The translations under genes and the position numbers were made by a program. From assembly GCA_964017185.1 (NCBI GenBank), contig OZ024879.1, positions 42,415,883-42,479,882 of the forward strand: 64,000 bases of DNA, in the 5' to 3' direction. Source of the DNA: Rugalucina vietnamica. Its lineage: Eukaryota > Mollusca > Bivalvia > Lucinida > Lucinidae. Below the pieces are notes generated by a model. It was given only the letters and a program-made list of their open reading frames with translations, was not told the origin of the DNA and made no database searches. How positions within the stretch are numbered: position 1 is the stretch's first letter; every line of letters starts with the position of its first letter. Of this stretch, positions 53,573 to 62,600 are shown piece by piece.

Positions 53573-53740
53573 TTTCAATATGGCTACCTGAGTTTGACTG
53601 AAAGTATGTAAAGTTTGCAAAAAGTTAAAAGTTTCCTCTGAAGAAGGCGGTAAAAGGCCGAAACGTTAGGAAAAAAGAGTGCTTCTAATAAACACAATAC
53701 TTTATATTGTTTTTCCTTAGAAGAAACCTCAGAATTACAG
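53573..53740 (+). repeat. OTU element, left direct repeat (pseudo-LTR)
   Basis: 168 bp nearly identical to 54665-54833, including the last coding codons (TTTCAATATGGCTACCTGAG), an AATAAA (53687) and CTGAAGAAGGCGG...GGCCGAAAC. This is the arrangement expected for the 3' end of a preceding tandem copy. Confidence 0.8.
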
Positions 53741-53788
53741 TGAATATTCATGGCGCTCCTAAATGGGATGTAAGCAAGTCTCAAGAAG

Positions 53789-54694
53789 ATGGTGAAGAAG
53801 AAGGTGAGACTCAGTTCACATATCCATTTCTTAGAGAAATGTTATAAACAATCACTAATTCCAAAAGGGTTCAGTTGGAAATGGAGGTTAAATCTTGATG
53901 TAGATGAGACTTTTATTAAGAAAATTGAAAACATTAAAAGGGATGCCTCTCTAAAACTGATGGAGATTAGTCTTAAAGCATACCAAGAAAAACTGAGTGA
54001 GTGCATAGACCAAATAGAGTCAATCCAAAACAATGACAGTATTAACCACTGCGACGAATCGACACATGAAATTAGTCAAATGGCTGACGCAGACAGGAAA
54101 TGCAAAGCTAGGAAGTTAAAGAAATTACAAGATACAGCCGTTTTGAACGAGCCGTACTCTGCAGTTAGCACACAATGTGACAACAAGGTTTTCAAGGAGT
54201 ACAGGGTCAAAGGGGACGGCAACTGCTTCTACCTCTGTCTGAGCAAGTATCTCTATGGTGAAGAAACAAAACACACTCAGATCAGGAATAATATTGTAAA
54301 TTACATGGATCAAAACAGACATCTATACTCCCAATATGTAGACGGGAATATGGAAGACCACTTGCTAGTGCAAAGAAGTACAGATGGACAGTCTTCATCG
54401 TATGCCACAGAAGCAGAATTATTTGCAGCTGCAGACAGATACAGACTAAATGTATTGGTTAAAAGTTCAGTACAGAAGGATTCAGGTTGGAATGAACACA
54501 AGCCCACGGTTAAGGGAAGAGGTTGCAGGGAGATAAGGTTACTACATAAGAATGAACATTTTAACCTGCTGGAGGTGTCAGGGAAAGAGGAAATGCAAAT
54601 TGAAGAAAAAACAGAGACAAGGGTTAGGTTAGGAGGTAGGGAAGCAGATGTGCAGAAGATTGGATTTTCAATATGGCTACCTGAGTTTGACTGA
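53789..54694 (+). CDS. OTU-domain cysteine protease ORF of a repeat-flanked element
   Basis: A 301-residue protein; an in-frame TAA just upstream (near 53768) supports ATG 53789. Residues 10-75 hold HIHFLEKCYKQSLIPKGFSW and a helical stretch SLKLMEISLKAYQEKLSECI, similar to what I recall from N-terminal parts of Penelope-like polyproteins. The OTU domain covers about 135-265: KGDGNCFYLCLSKYL with Asp 143 and catalytic Cys 146, ATEAELFAAADRYRLNVLV near 205-225, and LLHKNEHFNLLEV with His 257. OTU enzymes cleave ubiquitin chains; the cluster here is complete, so activity is plausible. The last codons (FSIWLPEFD) are shared with the left repeat. No reverse transcriptase is present. A non-autonomous element or captured host OTU gene are the two readings. 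Confidence 0.75.
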   Translation: MVKKKVRLSSHIHFLEKCYKQSLIPKGFSWKWRLNLDVDETFIKKIENIKRDASLKLMEISLKAYQEKLSECIDQIESIQNNDSINHCDESTHEISQMADADRKCKARKLKKLQDTAVLNEPYSAVSTQCDNKVFKEYRVKGDGNCFYLCLSKYLYGEETKHTQIRNNIVNYMDQNRHLYSQYVDGNMEDHLLVQRSTDGQSSSYATEAELFAAADRYRLNVLVKSSVQKDSGWNEHKPTVKGRGCREIRLLHKNEHFNLLEVSGKEEMQIEEKTETRVRLGGREADVQKIGFSIWLPEFD

Positions 54695-54833
54695 AAGTAT
54701 GGAAAGTTTGCAAAAAGTTAAAAGTTTCCTCTGAAGAAGGCGGTAAAAGGCCGAAACGTTAGGAAAAAAGAGTGCTTCTAATAAACACAAGACTTTATAT
54801 TGTTCTTCCTTAGAAGAAACCTTAGAATTACAG
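54665..54833 (+). repeat. OTU element, right direct repeat
   Basis: 169 bp, the element's own 3' end, with AATAAA at 54780-54785. Confidence 0.8.
54731..54760 (+). other. Hammerhead-like or PLE-type terminal motif
   Basis: CTGAAGAAGGCGGTAAAAGG then CCGAAAC: a CUGANGA-type half, a GGC/GCC stem and CGAAAC. An extra A before the stem departs from the hammerhead consensus. Also at 53638-53664. Confidence 0.35.
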
Positions 54834-54918
54834 AAAAATATCATTTTTTTCTGATGAAATTTTCAATTTTTACAGGTAAAAATCTCAATATATTGCATGG
54901 ACAAGTTTTCGTAATGTA
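54834..54918. mobile_element. MITE family 2, copy e, right half
   Basis: AAAAATATCATTTTTTTCTG to GGACAAGTTTTCGTAATG, continuing the copy that starts at 53413. Confidence 0.8.
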
Positions 54919-55163
54919 TATGCCAGGGTTTATGAATATATTTGCCGTACATGTAAAAGTTGTATTAACAACATGATATTTTATAATAAAATCCGTCCAT
55001 TTTGAATTTTGTCTCACGCATTACTATTGTTTAATTTGATAACTTTAAGGATGCATATCTACGTTCTTTAATAAAGATCATGTATTCCACACCTGGAAGG
55101 AACTAATATACTGATATAGGCATTAAGTAAAAGAAGTCGGCGAGATGACAACAACATTAAAAG

Positions 55164-55481
55164 TCCACGTACGAGGTATGGCAGGAAAGTTCGTAGACAC
55201 TACAGCTATCAGAAAAAGTAACGCGTTGTTGAAGAAGCGTTTTGCATAATTTCAAGCAGCAATATCTTATGAGTATATTTTAGAAATTTTGTGCAATTTG
55301 AAGTAATAACACGCTTGGTATGTCCACGTACGAGGTATGGCAGGAAAGTTCGTAGACACTACAGCTATCAGAAAAAGTAACGCGTTGTTGAAGAAGCGTT
55401 TTGCATAATTTCAAGCAGCAATATCTTATGAGTATATTTTAGAAATTTTGTGCAATTTGAAGTAATAACACGCTTGGTATG
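55164..55481 (+). repeat. 159-bp tandem duplication spanning the left end of the mariner-like element
   Basis: 55164-55322 and 55323-55481 are identical by eye. The unit includes nine bases of flank (TCCACGTAC) plus 150 bases of element, so the duplication followed insertion. Confidence 0.9.
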
Positions 55482-56318
55482 ACCACTTTTCTGCTTGAGG
55501 GTAGGGCCGTGTGGGGCAGGTGTCAAAACGTGATAAAATGTGACGATTTTCACATTCTATTTTGGCTGTGAAACGGCACGGAAGTGTGCTGTAACGTTAA
55601 AATATTTTGATCCTGAAAGAATGTTCAATCAACAACGTGTCCTTGGCGGCAGTACAGTTTGATATTTGTGAATAAAATTTCAGACGCAGTCCAAAAAAAT
55701 CGTTTGAAAAAATGACGTAATTTTGACGTCGGAGAACAGCCGATGACCATAAAATTGTGTGTTTTTGTTAAAGAAATCGCCAACAAACACGATGAAAATT
55801 ATACAAACAACAACATAAAAGCTATCAGCTTGTCGGTCACTAGTTAACAAGTGGCAGAGTTGATTTTTGGATGCTCGGTAGATCATCTAAGATGATAAAC
55901 GGCGGCGGAAGGGCACTTGTCTTACATTCTCAGCAAATGAAAATGGTTTCATATGTTAAACCGGTCATCAGAGAACTTGAGGACAGTTGGCATAGATCTA
56001 CATTTGACAGCTGGACACACATAATAAAATTGTACCGATATCCAAGGACCCTATGTGGAATAACTCTGAAACATCGGTTAAATTTGGTATAAATATGTAT
56101 AAAGCACTGACAGCAATAAACTTCAAGTAACGTCACTGAGTCGTTGACCCTTGCCCCGCTCCCGGTTAGGGAGGTGCACATAAAAGGCTGTAGAAGATGT
56201 CGTGTTGGCCAGATTTTCATACAATTTGGTCTATTTGCTTATGAAATATTTTTGCAAACCCAGATATATTCATTTTGACTGAATTTCTTTTCTTGTTGAA
56301 AATACTAATGGTGTCTAC

Positions 56319-56322
56319 GAAC
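56319..56322 (+). repeat. Target-site duplication GAAC, left
   Basis: GAAC before the first LTR-derived base; matched at 59906-59909. Confidence 0.85.
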
Positions 56323-56440
56323 TGTAGTAAAATTGGGTTCTTACCCTCTAAGGTGGCCTTGTAACTGTGTTTCTCTGGTAATAGCACACGGCAGAAGGCG
56401 AGCACAGAGGTTTCCTGCCCGCTGTATATTCTGTGTGCAC
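56321..56440 (-). repeat. Extra partial LTR copy
   Basis: The outermost 116 bp of the LTR (plus AC) are repeated head to tail directly outside the 3' LTR, a local tandem duplication. Confidence 0.85.
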
Positions 56441-56646
56441 TGTAGTAAAATTGGGTTCTTACCCTCTAAGGTGGCCTTGTAACTGTGTTTCTCTGGTAAT
56501 AGCACACGGCAGAAGGCGAGCACAGAGGTTTCCTGCCCGCTGTATATTCTGTGTGCTTCAGGTTCTATTCTCCATATATGACTATTCGCACGGACATCAT
56601 ACGGATCAGGTCTTCTCATCCCCGGGAGAAGTGTACCATTTCCACA
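56441..56646 (-). repeat. 3' LTR, 206 bp
   Basis: On the minus strand it begins TGTGGAAATGGTACACTTCT and ends CCCAATTTTACTACA; same sequence as 59700-59905. Confidence 0.92.
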
Positions 56647-56668
56647 CTTTCCCCCCTTTTCTTCTTCT
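56647..56668 (-). other. Polypurine tract
   Basis: AAGAAGAAAAGGGGGGAAAG on the minus strand directly before the TG of the 3' LTR. Confidence 0.85.
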
Positions 56669-56739
56669 GCTTTCGTTAGTATTCTAGTCCTATTCAGATA
56701 TGTCCTAACAGTCTCTTGAGAATTTTTCACAAACATGTA

Positions 56740-56945
56740 GGGTTAATCCAATAAGCAGGTTAATCCAATAAGCACATAATATAGAATGTCCAGATTGTTT
56801 CACAAACATGTAGGGGGTGCAGGTTAATCCAATGAGCACACAATATCGAATAACTAGATTGTCTCTTACAGTCAGTCACCAGTGTAGGGGTGCAAGTTAA
56901 TCCAATGAGCACACAATATCGAATATCCAATTTGTTTCTTCTTGC
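56740..56945 (-). repeat. Tandem repeats in the 3' region of the LTR element
   Basis: Three imperfect units containing GTTAATCCAATRAGCAC and ACACAATATCGAAT, about 60-75 bp apart. The Gag ORF ends inside the first on the minus strand. Confidence 0.75.
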
Positions 56946-59038
56946 AGTTCTGTTTCTCGGACTTCCTTGTCCTTGAGGCAGGATACTCGCAGAGATGCTG
57001 AATGGAATGTATCTGCAAACTTTTGATCTAACCAAGTTTCATGTTCCTCGGATGTACATGTTTTGATAGCCTTGGAATGTGGTGTTGAGTCCCCAAATAA
57101 CCGGATGTACATCCCATCTATAAACTGTTCGCAGCTGGCTAAACTGTCTGCCTCATCCTCAGCTCGGATGCCCCTGGTCTCGAGGCTATCCCACCAGAAC
57201 TCTTGTTTTTCGGAGTTTGACTCCTGACTGTGAGTGAGAACAGAGATTGGCTCCCGGCTTCCTTGATGTAAATCTGGTGCCCCACTTGTAGTAGCAGCTA
57301 GACTCACGGGCAATACAGTGTTGCTTGTCTCGGAGAATAACAGCTGTAGCGAGCTGTCTTCTCCATTTTCACTCCATTCAAAATCTTCTTCTGACCATTC
57401 ACCATACTCGGGTAGCAACCTTGAAGATTCTCCTTTAGGAGTTGACGTGAATAGAGGCTGATCACATAAACTATCTAGCCAGTCTGCATGCTCCTCCAAA
57501 CTTCGTATGCCGTGTCCAGCTTCCTGGGAACTTCCTCTGGTCTCGGAGCTCTGCTCCTGTTTTAAATGACCATTTCCTGAACTTCCTGGTCTCCCTGTTT
57601 CAGTTGGGTGAGTGCCTGGCAATGTTGTGTGAGGGTCATGCAGTGCTTTTGAGCTTTGGGCATGCTTTGAAGTGTGTAGTTTTGGGTCATGCAATGTGGG
57701 TTTCTTGAGGTCATGCAATACTGAAGCTTCTTGTTCTGATATACGTTGCTTCGAGAACTGTGAGTCAACTAATTCTGTGATATGTTTGAACATGCTCTCA
57801 AGGCTTGCCATTCTATTGCTCAGGCATGATTGACCCTCTTGCTTTATTACATTGTCTGCATCCAATATAACATCATCTGTTGGTTCTATCTTGCTAGAAC
57901 CTCTGTATCTGACATACCTTTGTCTTTGCATTGGCTTAGACTCTTCAGCTTCACCAATGTAGATATGGCTGTCATTTGATACTTCTATGTTTTTCCTTTG
58001 GCAGACGTTCTCAACATTTGACATGGTGTCTGTGTCAATAGACTGATTTCTCAAAAATGAGCTATGCAGAGTTTGAGGAGTATCACAGTAGCTGTATCTC
58101 TCTGTCCCACCAAATGACTCACAAGATGAGCTAGAATGAGGCTCTTGGAACATGTTCGGTGAGAGGGGATTATGCTTGTATGTGTGCATGTGAGAAGGTG
58201 TTGAATATGTCAAATATGAACTTTGGCAGGTTTTCACTGGAGACATGACTCCATGTGAATAATACAATTTCATAAAATCTTCCATTTTGTTGAGTAAATC
58301 ATAGTATGGCAGCTCAGGTTCTTGTTGGTTGACAGAATGGAAGTATTCTGCAGCTTTGCCTTCCAAGACATAGCCCATGTAAGTCTTGCATTCTTGGGAA
58401 GACCACTGCTTGTCTCGGGCATAATTGAGAAATTTCCTGTAAAATTCTGCCCAGGAAGATGATTGGCTGAAATGCAGTGATTTTGGCAGCACAGTCTGTT
58501 CAGTGTTTTGCATTGCTGCCTGTCTCAAATACTGGACTGACCTTTTCTCAGACTCGGTCTGTCCCTGCATTTCGTAATTCTGGATCTGAAACCTCTTATC
58601 TAGAACTGGATACTCGGTTGAACATGACAGACTTTGACAATGCTGTTCAACCACAGACTGATTGCAATAAGGTTCCATCTTAACACCAGATGATAATGGT
58701 GCTATTGAACTTGCTTGCTGTAACTGTTCAGACGAGTACATACCCAGCTGTCTCGGAGCCTGGCTCCAGCTTGTATTGTTGGCCAAGTACGGGTGCTGTA
58801 AAGAGACCGGTAAATGCATGGCACCCTCTTGTGGACAGTACCCATTTGTGGGTTGTCTAAGTCCCAGATTGTTGACAGGGTAAGGCATGTGCCCCATGGG
58901 TGAGGCATACCCCATTGGTGAGAACCTCTCACTCTCTCCCCCACTTTGTATAAAAGAACTTAAAGAAGTGGACTCGGGGGAGCACCTTGTTGCATTCCAT
59001 GGATTGACAGAGCCAAAATGTTGGTGTTGATATGCCAT
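56897..59038 (-). CDS. Gag-like protein of the LTR element
   Basis: A 713-residue uninterrupted ORF, starting MAYQHQHFGSVNPWNATRC. The first 190 residues are Gln/Ser/Pro-rich and probably disordered. Residues about 195-260 form a retrotransposon Gag core: SSSWAEFYRKFLNYARDKQW, ECKTYMGYVLEGKAAEYFHS, LPYYDLLNKMEDFMKLYYSH, matching the W..F...F..YA..K.WS....Y....L.GKA.EYF pattern of Ty3-type Gag. The C-terminal 450 residues are acidic and low complexity (including a LHDP repeat near 430-460), with no CCHC knuckle. It would assemble particles around its own RNA. A long intact frame in an element with no polymerase suggests the protein is selected or the insertion is recent. A host gene is unlikely, given LTRs and target duplication. 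Confidence 0.8.
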   Translation of the reverse strand: MAYQHQHFGSVNPWNATRCSPESTSLSSFIQSGGESERFSPMGYASPMGHMPYPVNNLGLRQPTNGYCPQEGAMHLPVSLQHPYLANNTSWSQAPRQLGMYSSEQLQQASSIAPLSSGVKMEPYCNQSVVEQHCQSLSCSTEYPVLDKRFQIQNYEMQGQTESEKRSVQYLRQAAMQNTEQTVLPKSLHFSQSSSWAEFYRKFLNYARDKQWSSQECKTYMGYVLEGKAAEYFHSVNQQEPELPYYDLLNKMEDFMKLYYSHGVMSPVKTCQSSYLTYSTPSHMHTYKHNPLSPNMFQEPHSSSSCESFGGTERYSYCDTPQTLHSSFLRNQSIDTDTMSNVENVCQRKNIEVSNDSHIYIGEAEESKPMQRQRYVRYRGSSKIEPTDDVILDADNVIKQEGQSCLSNRMASLESMFKHITELVDSQFSKQRISEQEASVLHDLKKPTLHDPKLHTSKHAQSSKALHDPHTTLPGTHPTETGRPGSSGNGHLKQEQSSETRGSSQEAGHGIRSLEEHADWLDSLCDQPLFTSTPKGESSRLLPEYGEWSEEDFEWSENGEDSSLQLLFSETSNTVLPVSLAATTSGAPDLHQGSREPISVLTHSQESNSEKQEFWWDSLETRGIRAEDEADSLASCEQFIDGMYIRLFGDSTPHSKAIKTCTSEEHETWLDQKFADTFHSASLRVSCLKDKEVRETELQEETNWIFDIVCSLD

Positions 59039-59687
59039 TTTGACTGCTTTGGCTGGAGCTTGTGGTTAGCACTCAGAAATTTGTTCCACGGTGCAATGTC
59101 AAAAAATCAAAATTTATCATATTCAAAAGTACAAGCCAAAATTTAAGAATTTAGAAAAATCAAGAAAAATATCCAAAGCTTCTTCTAAATTTATTTTCAA
59201 AGAAAATGTGCAAAATTTGCAACAATTTATGATTATATTTCCAAAACCATGAAAAATCAATACAACCATTGGATATCACGTTTGTCTGTGCAAAATCCCT
59301 GTGCAAAACAATCGGTCTTTATCCCCTTGTATGTCTTTCTCTCAAGGTCAAAGAAATTTTCTAAGTTTAAATTCTTTTTATGAATAACTTGCTTGGCTTG
59401 TGAAAATTAGCTGTATAATTTTGTAGCCTGAAATGATGAAAAATTTGTGTGCTTTTTAGAATAGGCTAAATTTTGCCAAAGGTGAAAACATTAAAAATAT
59501 GCAAAAATACAAAAATATGAAGTTTCCACAATCTGCATTTAATCTGCACCTGAATATCACGGTCCGATTCCCGTAGACTTCCTCAATACGCTGAATGGCC
59601 GGTCTTTATTCCCCTGCAAATAAACTCAGATCACGAAAACTAATGACAATTCCAAATTTCCAGAAATTCACAGGTTACCGAGTTTTG

Positions 59688-59698
59688 CCTCGTCGCCA
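59688..59698 (-). other. Primer-binding site, tRNA-Ser type
   Basis: Minus strand TGGCGACGAGG, one base after the 5' LTR. It is complementary to the CCTCGTCGCCA 3' end of a serine tRNA with a GACGAGG acceptor strand. Confidence 0.8.
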
Positions 59699-59699
59699 C

Positions 59700-59905
59700 T
59701 GTAGTAAAATTGGGTTCTTACCCTCTAAGGTGGCCTTGTAACTGTGTTTCTCTGGTAATAGCACACGGCAGAAGGCGAGCACAGAGGTTTCCTGCCCGCT
59801 GTATATTCTGTGTGCTTCAGGTTCTATTCTCCATATATGACTATTCGCACGGACATCATACGGATCAGGTCTTCTCATCCCCGGGAGAAGTGTACCATTT
59901 CCACA
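59700..59905 (-). repeat. 5' LTR, 206 bp
   Basis: Identical by eye to the 3' LTR. TG...CA ends, GAAC target duplication directly outside. Confidence 0.92.
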
Positions 59906-59964
59906 GAACTTTCCTGCCATACCTCGTACTTGAAATTCATACTAGAGATTCTAAACGCGCGTAG

Positions 59965-60115
59965 AAAATGATCTGTTTGTTTGATTTTTGTTTAACGTCC
60001 CAGTCAACATCTATGGTCACATTGGGACATTTTTTATCCATTTTATGGGAAGTTTTACCAAACATGGGAGTCATGACATCCAAAATATGCTTTGAATGTA
60101 ACCACCCAAGCATAG
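59965..60115 (-). repeat. R3 retroposon, copy j
   Basis: Reverse-oriented: GTTTAACGTCCCAGTCAACA, TTTATGGGAAGTTTTACC, GTCATGACATCCAAAATATG. Confidence 0.7.
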
Positions 60116-60234
60116 AACTAAGTATCTGCATACGTCGTGTTTTAACTCATTTGGGGTCTTGGTTTTTCATTCATCTCTTTTCCGCCAAAGGGGATCGGGT
60201 GTTAATATAGACCCCCACCCAAGGCCATCGGGGT

Positions 60235-60510
60235 CCTGAGAAACAGATAGGCTGCTTGTGCCTCCAGGCAAAGCTGATTTAAATACTGACGGACAATCTG
60301 ATAAGTTGGAATGTCCGAGCCTATCCAGAAAATGTGGCTGGCGTCAAACCAACGATGCATTTAAGTCTTAGTGGTTTGCTTGGGCGGTTATATTTTCTAA
60401 CACATTTTGAATGTCATGACATCCTATTATTGGATAAAAGTCCAATAAAATGTAGGCACCATCCCGACTTGACCATAGCTATTGATTGGGATGTAAGCAA
60501 CAAATCAAAC
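60235..60510 (+). repeat. R3 retroposon, copy k, with 5' extension
   Basis: Starts further upstream than most copies (GATAGGCTGCTTGTGCCTCC, CAGGCAAAGCTGATTTAAA) and ends CAACAAATCAAACAAAC. Confidence 0.7.
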
Positions 60511-61189
60511 AAACAGCCACAAATCGAACAACAACTCTTTCCCGCTTGGTATATAATAGGATTCGCATTTCCTGATGGGTGACCAAATGGATATTTAGGC
60601 CTCCGTCCAAGGTGTCTTCTCGGGCCTAATCTACAAACGACGTTGCAAAAAGTGCTTAGTCATATCAATGTTGCTGAAGTCGATACACTTCGTCCCTAAT
60701 AGAGCACTGCCTGGAGAAGTACTTACTATACAAAGTTGGAACAGAGCTAGTAATCTTGTTCTACATGCTTCTGGTTTTAATTTATTTAGTGCCTTGGTTG
60801 TTGATGTCTTTCCCGCCTGGTGAGTTGTATTAGTTGGTCTGATCGACTCATTTACATGCATTACTATTTTTGTTTTCGGTTTTTCATAGTTTCGACAAAG
60901 AACCCGGTCAACAATGGGATGAGATATGCTTTTGTAATCCGCTGGCCTGGTTCATTAAAATTATACATACTATATGCACTTTGTTTGCCTTTCCTTATAT
61001 TCTATGTTATGGACTTGCAGGTTGTTATTTACTAGTAATTAACCTTTCCGGTCTATTTCTCAGCCATCACCAAAACGTGCCCATGCAATGCATGGATTTT
61101 TCTTACATCTGAATTTTTTCATCAAAGTATAAACTTACTGAGCACTATGTTTAAACATTTCATTTTGTTTAACAGTTTACGCTTGTGAA

Positions 61190-61235
61190 ACCCAAATGAC
61201 CCATCAGGGTTCACCATAAAACAAACAAACAAAAT
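61190..61235 (+). mobile_element. I-group LINE 3' terminus, minimal fragment
   Basis: AAATGACCCATCAGGGTTCA followed by AAACAAACAAACAAAA, the last bases of the LINE 3' untranslated region and its tail. Confidence 0.6.
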
Positions 61236-61479
61236 ATAGATTATTGGTACATGTTAGATAAAATACGAACTTAAGATGATTTGGAATCATTGAATACATT
61301 CAATGGGAAACAGTATGAGTGATATTATGCAATTTTGTGTTATGGACCCTCATTTGTGACACGTATAAACCGGAACAAAAAGCCATAAATTCGTGCTGCA
61401 ATTTCGAGAATTTACACAAGGGTTGTCTCAAAAGAAGACGGGTCCCCGTCCATTAGGGCCTAAAGAAAAGGGTTGGCTA

Positions 61480-61735
61480 CTTGTGCCTCCAGGCAAAGCT
61501 TGTGCACTACTGATAACCCGCTCAGGTCTGAGCCTGCCCAGGAACAATGGTTCAAGTCAAACCATTCATACGTATAAGCCGTTTTGTGGCTTAGTTGGAT
61601 GGTTAATCTAAAACACTTGTTGGATGTAATGACATCCTGATTTTGGGTAAAAGTCTTTTAAAATGGAGGTAACGATCCGACATGACCTTAGCTCTTGACT
61701 GGGAAGTATAAAAGCATCAATTCAAACAAACCATC
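61480..61735 (+). repeat. R3 retroposon, copy l
   Basis: GGCTACTTGTGCCTCCAGGC, CTCAGGTCTGAGCCTGCCC, GATGTAATGACATCCTGATT and a TCAAACAAACC tail. Confidence 0.7.
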
Positions 61736-61847
61736 AATAGACTACAAATTTCTAAACAATGCCAAATTAATCGGTATTTAGAATACGAGTATGTCGCTAA
61801 ATGTGTATGTTTTGAACGTGGTAATCCTTGTGCAAGGTATATGAACC

Positions 61848-61892
61848 TTCGCATGAGAAGACCAACAATGTGGGGTTCGGACCAGGTCATCT
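61848..61892. mobile_element. MITE family 1, left-end fragment
   Basis: CGCATGAGAAGACCAACAATG, GGGTTCGGACCAGGTC. The rest is absent. Confidence 0.5.
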
Positions 61893-62366
61893 GCAAAGAG
61901 AAACACTTGTAGAAAAATAACAATGAAAGTACAGTCGATTCATAGATGCATGGTAATAAGGCTCGAAGATGAGTCGATTTTCTTTGTTTTTAATGGTTTC
62001 CAATGCGCTATTTTTTTAAGAGTTCCTTCTTTGATATCAAGTTGGTTGAAAGCATTTGTGTTTAAATGGAACGTTTTGTAGATGATTGCTTGTGGAAAAT
62101 GTACCAGAATTCGATCTTGGTATATCTACGTTCAACGCGGCCCAGAAACACTATGTTGTCCGAAAGTAAAGGTCGACCATGTATGTAAAGATAACTGAAA
62201 TTTATATTATATCTCCGATAATTGTAATTCCAGTATATTGTTGCAAATACATTTTATGTTCTGAAATCGCATTTAATCTAAGGTCAAGTGAACTTTAGAA
62301 AAGTATATAACTGATTTTGAACCAATTATGAAAATAAATGCTGATGCTTGGTCTGCCGGGATAAAT
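61893..62366. other. Unassigned spacer
   Basis: No repeat family or reading frame recognised. Confidence 0.4.
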
Positions 62367-62600
62367 GAGCCGCCTCGTGGGAAAACCAACAATCTGCATA
62401 TGCGAAAACAAAGGCGCAGATCAGCTTCGCGGTAACCGCGAAGCTGATCAGCGCCTTTGTTTTCGCTACTCGGATAGTCCAATTCCTCCTCTACTTAACT
62501 CCAAACTTTCAAGCTTCTAGTTCTGTTCTGTGACTGTACAGCCCGATTTGTGTCGGACCTGTTCGGAAACCACATTGTTGGTTTTCCCACGAGGCGGCTA
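62367..62600. mobile_element. MITE family 1, copy l
   Basis: Left GAGCCGCCTCGTGGGAAAAC, right GTTTTCCCACGAGGCGGCT, with the perfect internal palindrome (GATCAGCTTCGCGGTAACCG). The best-preserved copy. Confidence 0.92.

Larger units (their letters stand above)
56323..59905 (-). mobile_element. Gag-only LTR retrotransposon (TR-GAG type)
   Basis: Minus-strand element: 5' LTR 59905-59700, primer-binding site, leader of about 650 bp, a 713-codon Gag-like ORF, a repeat-rich 3' region, polypurine tract, and 3' LTR 56646-56441. LTRs start TG and end CA, are 206 bp each, and look identical. The GAAC target duplication lies in the right terminus of the mariner-like element. There is no protease, RT or integrase, so it must use another element's enzymes. 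Such terminal-repeat Gag elements have been described in plants; an animal case is noteworthy. Confidence 0.9.
55173..59925. mobile_element. Mariner-like TIR element, interrupted by an LTR retrotransposon
   Basis: Left end GAGGTATGGCAGGAAAGTT CGTAGACAC; right end (in two parts) GGTGTCTACGAAC at 56310-56322 and TTTCCTGCCATACCTC at 59910-59925, perfect complements over 28 bases. GTAC flanks both sides and is single in unit 1 (CCACGTACTTG near 53180), consistent with a TA or GTAC target duplication. Removing the nested LTR element and the tandem duplication leaves about 1.0 kb. I found no mariner transposase frame inside, so it appears non-autonomous. The mariner assignment is from the termini only. 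Confidence 0.7.
53318..59935 (+). repeat. Tandemly duplicated segment, unit 2, with nested insertions
   Basis: Unit 2 repeats unit 1 (TTTTTGTGACGAGTTCTTGA to AAGTCCACGTAC) and then the following R3-side sequence (TTGAAATTCATACTAGAGAT from 59930). It is split first by the OTU element (53573-54833) and then by the mariner-like element (55173-59925). Confidence 0.8.

Noticed and set aside
55483-56309. Transposase of the mariner-like element
   Set aside because: Frames on both strands are short and show none of the mariner catalytic phrases. I treat the element as non-autonomous.
57562-58944. Additional frames within the Gag-like ORF
   Set aside because: Shadows of the 713-codon frame caused by its low-complexity composition.
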